64,000 nucleotides of DNA from CAYPEK01 sp964409645 (GCA_964409645.1 CAYPEK010000004.1:35897-99896), one strand, 5' to 3'; shown: positions 17,587 to 26,941, counted from the first letter of the stretch. The notes: a model not told the origin generated them from the letters alone. Made by a program: numbers and translations.

Positions 17587-19920
17587 CTACTCAGCGGCCA
17601 AGCGGTTGAGCCTCAGCGTCATTGTCTCCGCGCCGCCGCCCGTTTGCGGCAACGCCTGTATCTCTTCCGTTTCAAGTTTATACGACACTCCGCCGTCAGG
17701 CGATTCTTTTTTCGAAAACTTTTTTTCCGCCATAATCCTGTCGAGCACGGCCGGCGCTTCAGCCGCCGCTTTCGTATCCGCGAACCGTACCGTCAGGCAA
17801 GTCGCCGCGCCGCACACGTAAATCAGTCCGCGCGATCCGCTTTTGAACCCGGCCCAATCCGCTTCGCCGAACGGATAGAAGTTGCGCGCCGTCAACGGGC
17901 CGGACACCAGCATCACCTTCTCGCGGTCAGCGCCCGCCGGTAAAACGGACAGTATCTCCGGACTGCCGCCTTCCCTCCCCGCCAGCTTCGAAATCCTGCG
18001 TGCGAAATCCTTCAGCACCGGCTTGTCCTCCGACTCGCCGCTGTATGTCAATTTTATGTAATACACCTTCTGCCACATCACGAGCTGCCCCTGCGAAGCC
18101 GTGCATCCGTCGCCGTAAGCGCACCGCTCGCCCTCCGGGTCGCGCTCGTACGAGAATATCCCGAACGCCGACTCGGGCGACGCCATCTCGAACACGTCCA
18201 GCGTGACCGACTCGTCGCCTTTCTCATAGTCGCGCGTCGCCGCCTGCGCGAATCCGTACTCGTAATAAATCTCCGCGCCGCCGTCGATGAACTCGAACAG
18301 CTTGTCCTGCGCGAACGTCATCGCCGCGCCCGCCGCCTTCCAGTCGCCGATTCTGTCGGGCAACAATCCTTTGAAGCCGTTCGTCGGGCCGGACGGAGTC
18401 TTTTTCGTCTGCGGCATCACTCCATCCACACGTATCGCCGCCGGGCCGGGCACCGGGCATTTCGATTCGCAAATCCCGCAGCCGATGCACTCACTTTTCA
18501 CAACGTACGGCCGCTTGACCTGCACGTCGTTTCCGTTTTCGTCCTTCACCGTCTCCGTCTGCAAGCGGATCGCTTTCTCCGGCACAGGGCAATGCTCCTC
18601 GCAGACGATACAGTTCTCGGCGCGCGTCCACGGTATGCAGCGGTTGCGGTCCACCGTCGCGAGGCCGATCACAGTGAGATTCTTCGCCGCTTCATCGAGT
18701 TGCTTTATCGCACCCGATGGGCAGACGCTGCCGCAGATCGTGCATCCGTAATCGCAATATCCGATTCGCGGAATCAGTTCGGGCGACCACAGCCCCTCGA
18801 CGCCGTTGTCAAACCACGACGGTTGCAGTCCGTTCGTCGGGCACGCCCTCAGGCACAGCCCGCAGCGCACGCATGTCTGCATGAAGCGGTCCTCGTCGCC
18901 CGCGCCGGGCGGTCTGATGATGCCGCGCCGCCGCAGGCCGGTCGATATCCGCACGAACGGCACAGCCGCGAGGCCGAGAATCGCCGACGCGATGAACCCG
19001 CGCCTCGAAACGCTCACACCCATCTTCGCGGCGGCCGCGCTTCTCTTCACCGGACGGAAACTCACCGCGCTTTTCGGGCAGACACTCTTGCACGTGAAGC
19101 ACTCTATGCACTCTCCGCGGTAGTCCTGCGTGCCGCCTTCGAGTATCGCTCCCATCCGGCAGTTGCGGACACACTTGTTGCAGTTGATGCACTTGTCGGT
19201 GTCCACGACCCGCTTGAAGACCGAGAACCGCGAAAAAATCGCGAGTACCGCCCCGAGCGGGCACAAGTACCGACACCAGAAGCGCCGGTTTATATAGACG
19301 AGCAAGGCGATCCCGGCGAAGATGAGCGCCGTCGCCGCCAAGCCGTGAAATTGCTGTTGCTGAGGAGCAAATATAGTTGTTTTCAAGAAAGAATGCGCGC
19401 GCTCGGCAAGCGGGCCGACACCGCCGACCGGGTACAAACCGCGAAAGATGAGATGCGCGACAAACTCGAACGACGGCAGTACGACCTGCGCGTAGAGCCG
19501 TGTCACGAACGAAAGCGGATCGAGCCAGCCAGCGAGGTTCGCCTCGAAGTAGGCGGCGACCAATGTGACGATCAGCAAACCGTATTTCAGGCTCTTCAGT
19601 CGAACCGGCCCGCGTGAATCGTCGCCCGGCCTCGGCCTCAGCGCCTTGTCGGTCGCGTCGAACGTGATGCCCATCGGGCATATCCAGCCGCAGAAGAAGC
19701 GGCCGAACACAAGAGTAAGCAGAAGCAAGACCCCTGAGATTGCAAACGCGTGGATGAACCTGCCGGTATTAAGCCACGTCGCAACCGCCTGAAACGGACT
19801 GAGCTGCACGTAAGTATTCAGCAGCTCCGGCGGCAGCAGCAGCGGATAAACTGTCAGAGATAAAAGCGCGACGAAAAACAAAAGAGAAACTATCTGAATA
19901 ATCCTTCTGAGTAAAATCAT
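17587..19920 (-). CDS. NapH/NapG-like polyferredoxin fused to DUF6599 domain
   Basis: The 777-residue protein has three parts. Residues 1-310 are NapH/NosR-like, with several helices, FCGWICPMG near 75 and CRYLCPLGA near 215, and two ferredoxin motifs (CINCNKCVRNC, CIECFTCKSVC). At about 300 a twin-Arg stretch VSRRGFIASAILG precedes four more clusters of NapG type (CVRCGLCLRAC, CTICGSVC, CIVCEEHC, CIGCGICESKC), ending near 510. Residues 520-777 match the DUF6599 family (FIDGGAEIYYEYG). It should pass electrons at the inner membrane; the partners are unknown. A DUF362 gene lies upstream, and the receiving enzyme is not encoded nearby. Confidence 0.85.
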   Translation of the reverse strand: MILLRRIIQIVSLLFFVALLSLTVYPLLLPPELLNTYVQLSPFQAVATWLNTGRFIHAFAISGVLLLLTLVFGRFFCGWICPMGITFDATDKALRPRPGDDSRGPVRLKSLKYGLLIVTLVAAYFEANLAGWLDPLSFVTRLYAQVVLPSFEFVAHLIFRGLYPVGGVGPLAERAHSFLKTTIFAPQQQQFHGLAATALIFAGIALLVYINRRFWCRYLCPLGAVLAIFSRFSVFKRVVDTDKCINCNKCVRNCRMGAILEGGTQDYRGECIECFTCKSVCPKSAVSFRPVKRSAAAAKMGVSVSRRGFIASAILGLAAVPFVRISTGLRRRGIIRPPGAGDEDRFMQTCVRCGLCLRACPTNGLQPSWFDNGVEGLWSPELIPRIGYCDYGCTICGSVCPSGAIKQLDEAAKNLTVIGLATVDRNRCIPWTRAENCIVCEEHCPVPEKAIRLQTETVKDENGNDVQVKRPYVVKSECIGCGICESKCPVPGPAAIRVDGVMPQTKKTPSGPTNGFKGLLPDRIGDWKAAGAAMTFAQDKLFEFIDGGAEIYYEYGFAQAATRDYEKGDESVTLDVFEMASPESAFGIFSYERDPEGERCAYGDGCTASQGQLVMWQKVYYIKLTYSGESEDKPVLKDFARRISKLAGREGGSPEILSVLPAGADREKVMLVSGPLTARNFYPFGEADWAGFKSGSRGLIYVCGAATCLTVRFADTKAAAEAPAVLDRIMAEKKFSKKESPDGGVSYKLETEEIQALPQTGGGAETMTLRLNRLAAE

Positions 19921-19944
19921 CCGCCCGCCCTTTTCGCCTTATCG

Positions 19945-19978
19945 TATCCGTGTTTATCTGTGTCCATCCGTGATTCCA
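19945..19978 (+). repeat. Dispersed ATCCGTGTTTATCTGTG repeat
   Basis: ATCCGTGTTTATCTGTG followed by TCCATCCGTGATTCC is a diverged member of the family at 2406 and 3446. It lies in the 77-bp gap between the DUF362 gene and the polyferredoxin gene. Confidence 0.65.
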
Positions 19979-19997
19979 CGTTCTTGTTTCTATGTTT

Positions 19998-20951
19998 TCA
20001 CACGTTGATTTCTTTCAGCGCCGCCGGCTCGATTTTTCCGAGCCCCATCCCGGCGGCAATCGTTATGTGTGCAATGTCATTCAGGTCGGCGCCGAACAGC
20101 TTCGCGGCGTACGCATCCGCCGAAACGATGTCGGTGGACACCGCGACAGTTTTCGCCTCCCGGACATCAGCGGCGCTGCCGCCCTGCGGGCCGTGCGCTT
20201 TCAGAATGCGGAACGCGTCTATCACAACGAGGTCCGGCTTGATCGCAAGCTGCACGTCCGCGATGCGCTGATCGAGCTGGCCGACATGCCATGCGCCCCT
20301 GTCGCCGCCCGCTATCCCCATCAGATTCTTCATTCCCGCCGTTATACCCGTCGCACTGTGATGTTTCAAAATCGGCACGTTTATAAACACGTCGCACTCC
20401 AGCGCGTCTTTGTACAGCATCCACTCCTTCAGCGCCTTCGCTCCGGGGACGTCCACGTTGATATATCGGGCCTCGTCCATGAACGATACCTTCGCGCCCG
20501 CCTTCTCCGCCGCGGCGGCAATTCCGCTCCGCTTGTACGTGCGCCGCTCGGGGTTGCACGGCCGGTCGAAAACGCGAACCTCCTTCGCGCCCGCCTCGAT
20601 CGCCATCGCCACCAGCGCGGCCACAACCGCCGGGTTCGTGTTCGCCGCCTGTTCCGGCGTGCGGTCCCAGCCGATATTCGGTTTCACCACGACGATGTCG
20701 CCTTTTTTGACGAGCTTCTTCATACCACCCGCCGCGTCAACCGCCGCACGCGTCAGCTTCGCCGGATCGTCCGACCCGCGCGCGACGAACACGCCCTTCT
20801 TCAATCCGTTCGCCCGTTTCTCCCTTGGTCCGCTCTTCAGCGTCCGCGAAAAACCGCGCTTGCAGCCGGCGGTCAGCCCCAGTCCGTAAAAAGCAAGCCC
20901 CGCAGCGGCAGCGCGTCCGAAAAATTCCCGTCTTGTTATCCTATCATTCAT
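19998..20951 (-). CDS. Tat-exported DUF362-domain protein
   Basis: The 317-residue protein begins MNDRITRREFFGRAAAAGLA, a twin-arginine signal, and LTAGC at about residues 25-29 could be a lipobox. The body is the DUF362 domain (VVVKPNIGWDR, HHSATGITAGMKNLMGI). DUF362 proteins often carry Fe-S clusters, and this one lacks the usual C-terminal ferredoxin. It lies upstream of, and in the same direction as, the polyferredoxin fusion 77 bases away. DUF362 and NapH-like proteins co-occur in anaerobes, so a shared redox role outside the membrane is likely. The function is not established. Confidence 0.85.
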   Translation of the reverse strand: MNDRITRREFFGRAAAAGLAFYGLGLTAGCKRGFSRTLKSGPREKRANGLKKGVFVARGSDDPAKLTRAAVDAAGGMKKLVKKGDIVVVKPNIGWDRTPEQAANTNPAVVAALVAMAIEAGAKEVRVFDRPCNPERRTYKRSGIAAAAEKAGAKVSFMDEARYINVDVPGAKALKEWMLYKDALECDVFINVPILKHHSATGITAGMKNLMGIAGGDRGAWHVGQLDQRIADVQLAIKPDLVVIDAFRILKAHGPQGGSAADVREAKTVAVSTDIVSADAYAAKLFGADLNDIAHITIAAGMGLGKIEPAALKEINV

Positions 20952-21043
20952 AGCAGTAACCTCTATTCAGACTTTTAACAATTATAATAATAAATACCGT
21001 CCAACACTCAAAGGTTCATTTTTTATCCTTATGCTTTTGAAAG

Positions 21044-22429
21044 TTAAGCCCATTCCGCGCGAATACCGATGCGGCGCGCGGCGGCCGCGAGGTCTTCGGC
21101 GCTCAGCCGCGACTCGACCGGATCGGCGTTCATCTCGCTGAACGAGCGCACACGGCGTCCGAAATCCGTTATGTAGCTCATATCGCAGGGAAAACGATCG
21201 GGGTCGATGCCGAACAAAACAGGTTTCGCGCCTCGCGTCATCAGCTCCGTCCATTTGCCGAGCGGCACCATGTCGAACGGGTCGGCGAGCGACGGGTGCA
21301 GAGTGAGCAGGCACCGGATATCCTTCGGCAGCTTCGCAAGCATGCGGGCGGCGAAATCGAACGACCGGTCGCAGTAGTACGGCAGCCAGAGAGGCAGCCA
21401 GCGCGAGCGGAGGTTAGCCCACGGATCGAGCTGGTTGAAACAGTCCGCGAACACATACGACGGCTCGACGCCGTCCCGCCGCGACGCATCAATATGCAAC
21501 TCCAGCGCGAGCTCGCTGAACTTCTCCGGATGATCCGCTGTTAGCGTCAGTAGTGGTATTCCCTTCCGGGCCGCGTACTCCCGCACCGCTTCCGAAAACT
21601 CAGGCATCGCGCCCCATTCCGACTCCGGCATTTTTTCGAGCGGATAGCGCGCACCCTTCAAACGCCAGCCGCCCGTGCGCGTTCGCGCGCCTCCCTGCCG
21701 CAGCCTGTACTCCCGCAGCCGTTCGCTGCCTTCGAGATACTCCTCGTCCGGAATTCCGCCGAGGCCGCCGATCTGGAACGACACGCGCGGCCGCACCCTG
21801 TATTGCAGCCACGAATATTCGCAGTTGATGAGCACGATCACGCCGTCGTGCGACAGGTTCCGCGCGACGAACGATTCGTACGCGCGCGGCATCGAGATCA
21901 GCTTCGCGCGCACGTGGTTGATGAATAGCAACACCGGCCTGTCGTGCACGGGATCGTAGTGCACCACCGCGTGGACGCCGGGGTTGTTGCGGGCGATCTC
22001 GGAAGCGAGCCGCCGCGCGCGCATCGCCGTCGTGTAAACATCGTCCACGTTACGCAGATCGTTGAAGCAGATCAGGAAATGTGTCGTGAGGAAAGGCGCG
22101 TCGAGAACGGAGCCGATGTGGCTCACGCCGCCGCTCGGCGCGCCCAATATTATCGTTTTGTATTCCCTCTGCGGAAAAAGCGACGCGGCCCACGCGGCCA
22201 TGTCATCCGCATCGACGGCGCCCGCGGACGCCTGCGGCGTTCCGATGCGGCCCTCCGCGAACCGGATGGCGGCCCGCGCCGCGCCGTGCGGAACCCAAGA
22301 AAGAAAGCGCGACACGCTCCGCTCGAAAAAGCCGAGCCGGAACATGTCGAAATGCTCGCCGCGCAAAGCGGACGCCAGCGCCCTCATCTGCGCCGCTGAG
22401 GAATCCGACTTCTCGACGTAGAACGGCAT
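21044..22429 (-). CDS. Conserved-looking protein of unknown function
   Basis: The 461-residue protein is not recognised. It has no signal peptide or clear membrane segment, and is Arg-rich with motifs such as ILGAPSGGVSHIG near 110, HYDPVHDRPVLLFINHVRAK near 155 and GLGGIPDEEY near 230. The regular alternation of hydrophobic strands and helices suggests an alpha/beta enzyme. Codon use matches its neighbours, so it is probably native. An open frame continues to 22489, but that would place the start inside the inverted-repeat element at 22441-22551, so the ATG at 22429 is chosen. Confidence 0.65.
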   Translation of the reverse strand: MPFYVEKSDSSAAQMRALASALRGEHFDMFRLGFFERSVSRFLSWVPHGAARAAIRFAEGRIGTPQASAGAVDADDMAAWAASLFPQREYKTIILGAPSGGVSHIGSVLDAPFLTTHFLICFNDLRNVDDVYTTAMRARRLASEIARNNPGVHAVVHYDPVHDRPVLLFINHVRAKLISMPRAYESFVARNLSHDGVIVLINCEYSWLQYRVRPRVSFQIGGLGGIPDEEYLEGSERLREYRLRQGGARTRTGGWRLKGARYPLEKMPESEWGAMPEFSEAVREYAARKGIPLLTLTADHPEKFSELALELHIDASRRDGVEPSYVFADCFNQLDPWANLRSRWLPLWLPYYCDRSFDFAARMLAKLPKDIRCLLTLHPSLADPFDMVPLGKWTELMTRGAKPVLFGIDPDRFPCDMSYITDFGRRVRSFSEMNADPVESRLSAEDLAAAARRIGIRAEWA

Positions 22430-22440
22430 ATAAACAGCAT

Positions 22441-22551
22441 GGGTCAGGCCATGAATTGGGAATTGAGTTGGTTCATTTCGCAGTCTCACGCCGAAAACAA
22501 CACACGTGCTCGGATCAAATCCCGCTCAATTCCCAATTCACGGCCCGACCC
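22441..22551. repeat. REP-like inverted repeat element (REPIN)
   Basis: Arms at 22441-22467 and 22525-22551 are inverted repeats that match at 25 of 27 positions. Each begins GGGTC[A/G]GGCC[A/G]TGAATTGGG, and a 57-base centre separates them. The arms resemble the GGGTCAGG family linked in other genomes to RAYT transposases. No such transposase is in the window. Confidence 0.75.
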
Positions 22552-22574
22552 CTTCCTCCATTAGAATGTCCTCT

Positions 22575-23312
22575 TTATAAATATTTCCTAAGCAGAAAAT
22601 AGGCGGCGATGCCCGCCGCGTGAACCGCGAGCGGGAGTCTCAGCGACTCACGCTTCCGCTGCAGCGAGTGGAAAAGCATCATCGAGAAAAACTGCACCGC
22701 GATGAACGACAGCCAGTCGCGTCCCGATCCGCAGAGATACGAAATGGCGAATCCCGATGCCGCGCCGAGAGGCGGCTCCGTTATTATCATCGGCCACCTC
22801 GGAACCTGCGTCGCCCAGAAACCGAGCACCGCCACGACAATCATTCCGATCGACGCCATTTCCTTCCAGTGCGCGTGCCACCAGACCGCGCTCGGAATCG
22901 CCTTTATGAAAGGCGGGATCATCAGGTAGCCGGCCGACACGAGCGACCCGATGCTGACCACCAGCACCGCCGCCGCCGCCGTATCTTTCGCAATTTTCGC
23001 CTTCTCGTGGTACGTCGGCATCACGATGTCCGTGAATGCCTCGATGCACGTGTTAAGCACTTCCATCGAAAACACGAACGTGATGACTATGAAAAGATAC
23101 GCCTTCTCGAAACCCGTGAGGCGCAAGATAATCGCCAAGCACATTACCCAGATCGCCATGCAGAAATGGAAGCGCATGTTGCGCTGGGTGAGCAGTACAT
23201 AAGAAAGTCCGGCGAAAGCGTAGCGGAAGCTCGCGATCACCTTCAGAAGCATCTTGGTCGGGTGGCGGCTTTCCTCCGGCCCGTTTCCGTTTATCTGATT
23301 GCGCATACGCAA
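22575..23312 (-). CDS. Diacylglycerol kinase-like membrane protein with C-terminal extension
   Basis: The N-terminal 120 residues match prokaryotic diacylglycerol/undecaprenol kinase (DgkA): three helices with the catalytic stretch SMEVLNTCIEAFTDIV and the nucleotide-site HEKAKIAKDTAAAAV. The next 120 residues are a further membrane region with VWWHAHWKEM, WPMIITEPPLG and SGRDW. Its spacing resembles a PAP2 domain but the KxxxxxxRP...PSGH motifs are missing. DgkA is normally about 120 residues, so this is a fusion of roughly double length. It directly follows ybeY, the classical Gram-positive and PVC gene order. Confidence 0.82.
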   Translation of the reverse strand: MRMRNQINGNGPEESRHPTKMLLKVIASFRYAFAGLSYVLLTQRNMRFHFCMAIWVMCLAIILRLTGFEKAYLFIVITFVFSMEVLNTCIEAFTDIVMPTYHEKAKIAKDTAAAAVLVVSIGSLVSAGYLMIPPFIKAIPSAVWWHAHWKEMASIGMIVVAVLGFWATQVPRWPMIITEPPLGAASGFAISYLCGSGRDWLSFIAVQFFSMMLFHSLQRKRESLRLPLAVHAAGIAAYFLLRKYL

Positions 23313-23753
23313 TTACTCCGCCGCGAGCTTTTTAAGGATTCCGAGCCGTTTCCGCTCCATCTTCTTGGCGTCGGCGGGCGTCTCGTGGTCGTACCCCATA
23401 AGGTGCAGGATGCTGTGGAGGATGAGCTCGCGGAATTTTGCGTCCGCCGAAACGCTCTCCTCGCGCGCGTCCGACAGCGCCTGATTCGGCGCGATCACTA
23501 TGTCGCCCATCAGCAACTCGCCGCCGCAATCCTCCCCTGTTTCGTCCATCGGGAAGCTGAGCACGTCCGTCGGCCGCGGCTTACCACGCCACTTCTCGTT
23601 CAGCGTCTGGATCGCGCGGTCTCCGATGAACGTGATCGAGAGTTCCGCGCCGCGCCAAGCGCGGTCCGTTTCGAGGACGCGCGCGGCGTACTTCCGCAGC
23701 GGTTCCATTCTTATTTTTTTGCGTGTTCGATTGGTTATATTAACTGTTGCCAT
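23313..23753 (-). CDS. ybeY: Endoribonuclease YbeY
   Basis: Zinc endoribonuclease for 16S rRNA 3'-end maturation and ribosome quality control. The 146 residues include the zinc motif HSILHLMGYDHE (HxxxHxxxxxH) near residue 115 and the conserved LNEKWRGKPRPTDVLSFPMDE. Length is normal. It sits between pgpH and the diacylglycerol kinase gene, abutting the latter, as in many bacteria where phoH, the 7TM-HD gene, ybeY and dgkA are adjacent. Confidence 0.95.
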   Translation of the reverse strand: MATVNITNRTRKKIRMEPLRKYAARVLETDRAWRGAELSITFIGDRAIQTLNEKWRGKPRPTDVLSFPMDETGEDCGGELLMGDIVIAPNQALSDAREESVSADAKFRELILHSILHLMGYDHETPADAKKMERKRLGILKKLAAE

Positions 23754-23790
23754 CTGTATCCACCCGGTCGCGCCCGTCGAGGCTCGCGTT

Positions 23791-25959
23791 TCATTTATCG
23801 CCGTTGCGCCGCGCGGGCTGCTCGCGATGGAGTTGCTTGAGCTCTTCGAGATCAGGGTACTCGATCCGCGAGTGGTACACGCGCGCGAGCGTCTTGGTGA
23901 TCGCTATTTTTATCTCGCCGAGCTGCTTCAGCGTCACGTTGCAGCCGTCGAACTGCCCGTCGCGGAGCCGCGCCTCGAACAGGTTGTTCACCGTGCTCTC
24001 GATCGATCTGGGCGTAGGCGTCTTCTGCGAGCGCACGGCCGCTTCGCACGAATCCGCGAGCATCAGGATTGCCGACTCGATCCGCATCGGCCTCGGTCCC
24101 GGATAGCGGAACCGCTCCTCCGTCACCGCCGAGCCCTCCTTCGCCTCCGATTGCGCCTGCTGGTAGAAGAACGATATCAGACATGTGCCGTGATGCTGCG
24201 AGATAATCTCGACGATATCGTCCGGCAGGCCGCTATCCTGCGCCATCTCGACTCCGTCTTTAACGTGCGACGAGATGACCAGCGCGGCGAGAGTCGGCGC
24301 CATATCGACGTGCCTGTCCTCCTCGACGATCTGGTTCTCAGTGAAGAAGTACGGGCGTTTGAGCTTGCCGACGTCATGGTAATAGCACGCGATTCGGACA
24401 AGCAGCGCGTCCGCGCCGACCGCCTCGGCCGCCGATTCGGCAATGTTGCCGACCAGCAACGAATGGTGATACGTGCCGGGCGCTTCGATAAGCAACCGTT
24501 TCAGCAGCGGCTCCTCCGGGTTCGACAGTTCGAGCAGTCTGCGCGGCGTGGTCACGCTGAACAGCCGCTCGAACACCGGCAGCAGCCCGGTCGCGAGCAC
24601 GAACGACAGCAGCCCGTTCATGCCACCGAATACGAATATGTCCAAGAAAGCGGCCTTGTAGAAAGCCGTGTTGGAACCTTTGAACTTCATCAGCGTCATC
24701 ACGAGGATCACGAGCGCGGACGCCGCGGCGATCGACACGCCCGCCTTGAGCAGACTGTCGCGGTCCTGCGTGCGGACCGAGTGGTAGTACGCCGCGAGAA
24801 AGCAGAACAGCGCCACGATGAAATGCCCGGTGTCGAGCCCGAGCACGAGCGAAACCGTCAGCAGAAGAACCGGCACGGCGAACATCGCCACCGACGCGTT
24901 CAGCAGCAGACATGTAAGGATCGTCATCATCCCAGCCGACACGCCGATCAGGTATTTCTGATCGAGCATCCGGTCCACAAGCACGCCCCACAGCACCGAT
25001 ATCAGCACGATGATGAAGAATATGAGCAGCCTTTTTTCGTCGCGGTAAATGTTTGTTACGAACGTCTTGAGGAAAATGCCGACGATCAGAAATGACATTC
25101 CGATCAGCAACACATAACCCGCGAGCCCCGGCCACGAAAGACCGGCTTTCGTAAGTCCGATCTCGCGCATGATGTCGATGTGGCGCTGAGTGGCTTTCTC
25201 GCCCTTGCGGATCACCATCTCGTTTTCCTGAATGCGGGTCATCACCGGGCGCACCGAGTCCATGGCCTCTTTCCGCCGGAAATCCGTCGCTTCCTTATCC
25301 AGTTCGAGTTCGCCCGCGGACTTTTTGATAATCTCAGTAACAACCGGAACCAGCCCGGAATCGATGCCCTCGTCCTTCGCGTAACCGGCCAGTATGTCGT
25401 CGAGCTCGCGCTTCTCGGTTTCGGTTATCATCCCGTCGCCGGTCAGCCCCTCGACGATTCTGCTCGTGCGGAGCCTGAGCTTCGAGGGCTCGTCGATTCT
25501 CAGATTGAGAAGCGTTCGTATCGAGTACGACGAAAGACCTGCCGCCGCGAGCTTCTCCTCCGCCCGGTCGCGCTCCTTCGCGTCGCGCCCCGAGCCGAGA
25601 TATTCGAGAGTCGTCGAAAAAATCCCGTCCACTTTCTTCTGGAAATCGTCGGGCAGCTTGTACACTGATCCGACCCGCGACGCAGCCCGTTCACGCGCTG
25701 CAGCCGTCGCCGCGCGGTCAACAAAGCTCACCGTCGCGGGCGAGGCCACGTCCTCCCTCGAAATATCGCCGGGTTTGAGAACCACGCCGCCGAAAAACCG
25801 CGACATCAGCGCCGCGCAGACGACGACATACAGCACCAGCGTCGTTATAATGCGCGGGTTCCGCGCGCGCCTCAGCATCCGCAGCACGAAAAACACCCGG
25901 TCGTCCATCCGTTTCTCGGCCAGCTTCGGCAGCTTGACTTTTTGTTTGCTGTCGGGCAA
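23791..25959 (-). CDS. pgpH: 7TM-HD cyclic di-AMP phosphodiesterase (PgpH/YqfF family)
   Basis: The 722-residue protein has an N-terminal helix near 40-58, a large extracytoplasmic 7TMR-HDED region to about 280, seven helices to about 470 and a cytosolic HD domain. Catalytic HD motifs are H(HSLL)VGN near 500 and YYHDVGKLKRP near 525, with later His and Asp ligands in SSHVKDGVEMA and ISQHHG. In Listeria this family hydrolyses cyclic di-AMP. The window also encodes CdaA, so both synthesis and breakdown are present. It starts one base after the phoH stop. Confidence 0.93.
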   Translation of the reverse strand: MPDSKQKVKLPKLAEKRMDDRVFFVLRMLRRARNPRIITTLVLYVVVCAALMSRFFGGVVLKPGDISREDVASPATVSFVDRAATAAARERAASRVGSVYKLPDDFQKKVDGIFSTTLEYLGSGRDAKERDRAEEKLAAAGLSSYSIRTLLNLRIDEPSKLRLRTSRIVEGLTGDGMITETEKRELDDILAGYAKDEGIDSGLVPVVTEIIKKSAGELELDKEATDFRRKEAMDSVRPVMTRIQENEMVIRKGEKATQRHIDIMREIGLTKAGLSWPGLAGYVLLIGMSFLIVGIFLKTFVTNIYRDEKRLLIFFIIVLISVLWGVLVDRMLDQKYLIGVSAGMMTILTCLLLNASVAMFAVPVLLLTVSLVLGLDTGHFIVALFCFLAAYYHSVRTQDRDSLLKAGVSIAAASALVILVMTLMKFKGSNTAFYKAAFLDIFVFGGMNGLLSFVLATGLLPVFERLFSVTTPRRLLELSNPEEPLLKRLLIEAPGTYHHSLLVGNIAESAAEAVGADALLVRIACYYHDVGKLKRPYFFTENQIVEEDRHVDMAPTLAALVISSHVKDGVEMAQDSGLPDDIVEIISQHHGTCLISFFYQQAQSEAKEGSAVTEERFRYPGPRPMRIESAILMLADSCEAAVRSQKTPTPRSIESTVNNLFEARLRDGQFDGCNVTLKQLGEIKIAITKTLARVYHSRIEYPDLEELKQLHREQPARRNGDK

Positions 25960-25960
25960 T

Positions 25961-26941
25961 TTATTCGCCTTCTTCTGTGTTCTTTTTATTTTCCTCGCCG
26001 TCGTACGCCTTGATTATCTTAGCGACAAGGTCGTGCCTCACGACATCCTGCCTCGTGAAGCGTATGAATTTGATCTCCTTTATCCCCTGCAGCCGCTCGG
26101 CCGCATCGATCAGCCCGGACAACTTGTCCGGCGGCAGGTCTATCTGTGTGATGTCCCCCGTCACGGCGGCCCTCGAATGCGGGCCTAACCGCGTCAGGAA
26201 CATCTTCATCTGCTCCACCGTCGTGTTCTGCGCCTCGTCCATGATGACGAACGCGTCGTCCAGCGTGCGCCCTCGCATGTACGCAAGCGGCGCAACCTCG
26301 ATTATACCCCTTTCGAGCATCCGCGCGCACCTGTCCGACGCCATCATCCCGAACAGCGCGTCGTAGATCGGCCTCAGATACGGGTCCACCTTCTGCTGCA
26401 AATCGCCCGGCAGGAACCCGAGCTTCTCGCCCGCCTCCACCGCCGGACGGCATATCACTATCCGCCTCACCGACTCCTCGAGCAGCCGCCTCACCGCCAT
26501 CGCAACCGCGAGATACGTCTTGCCCGTTCCCGCCGGCCCTATCGCGAACACCATGTCGTGCTTCACCAGCGCTTCGAGATAATCCCGCTGCCTCGGCGAC
26601 CGCGGCTTGATCGCGCGCCCGGAGCCGTCCATCAGCTTTATGTCGAGGTCGGCCCTCAGATCGCGGCCGCCGCCATCCTCCTTCAACAGCATCAATCCGT
26701 ACTTTATGTCCGATTTCGTCACCTTGCGGCCGCGCCGGTAGCTGTCCAGCAGGTGGCGGAGCAGTTCCACAATCCCGTCCGCCTGCGGCCCGGCAACAAC
26801 CACTTCCCCGTTGCGGTACGTCAACCTGACGTCCATTTCCTTCTCGATGTACTTCAGATTCTCGTCGCGGTGCCCGAACAGTCCGAGAGCCTCTTCCTGA
26901 CTCCCCACCTCCAGCACAGCCGTCGTTTTCTTGTCTGCCAT
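25961..26941 (-). CDS. phoH: PhoH-like ATPase
   Basis: The 326-residue protein has an N-terminal KH-like region and a PhoH P-loop ATPase domain: Walker A GPAGTGKTYLA near residue 133, Walker B AFVIMDEAQNTT near 240, and GDITQIDLP (sensor region) near 270. The PhoH/YbeZ family works with YbeY in rRNA processing. A GTG at 26947 is in frame, but the ATG at 26941 has AAGGGTAA upstream. The order phoH-pgpH-ybeY-dgkA indicates one operon. Confidence 0.94.
   Translation of the reverse strand: MADKKTTAVLEVGSQEEALGLFGHRDENLKYIEKEMDVRLTYRNGEVVVAGPQADGIVELLRHLLDSYRRGRKVTKSDIKYGLMLLKEDGGGRDLRADLDIKLMDGSGRAIKPRSPRQRDYLEALVKHDMVFAIGPAGTGKTYLAVAMAVRRLLEESVRRIVICRPAVEAGEKLGFLPGDLQQKVDPYLRPIYDALFGMMASDRCARMLERGIIEVAPLAYMRGRTLDDAFVIMDEAQNTTVEQMKMFLTRLGPHSRAAVTGDITQIDLPPDKLSGLIDAAERLQGIKEIKFIRFTRQDVVRHDLVAKIIKAYDGEENKKNTEEGE

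Noticed and set aside
22430..22489. Longer start (22489) of the orphan gene
   Set aside because: It lies inside an inverted-repeat element, and the extra residues are encoded by the repeat arm.
22575..23312. PAP2 phosphatase domain in the C-terminal half of the DgkA-like protein
   Set aside because: The KxxxxxxRP, PSGH and SRxxxxxHxxxD motifs are missing, so it is described only as an unassigned membrane extension.
23500..25095. Plus-strand open frame of about 531 codons
   Set aside because: Shadow of ybeY and pgpH; composition typical of antisense in GC-rich DNA.
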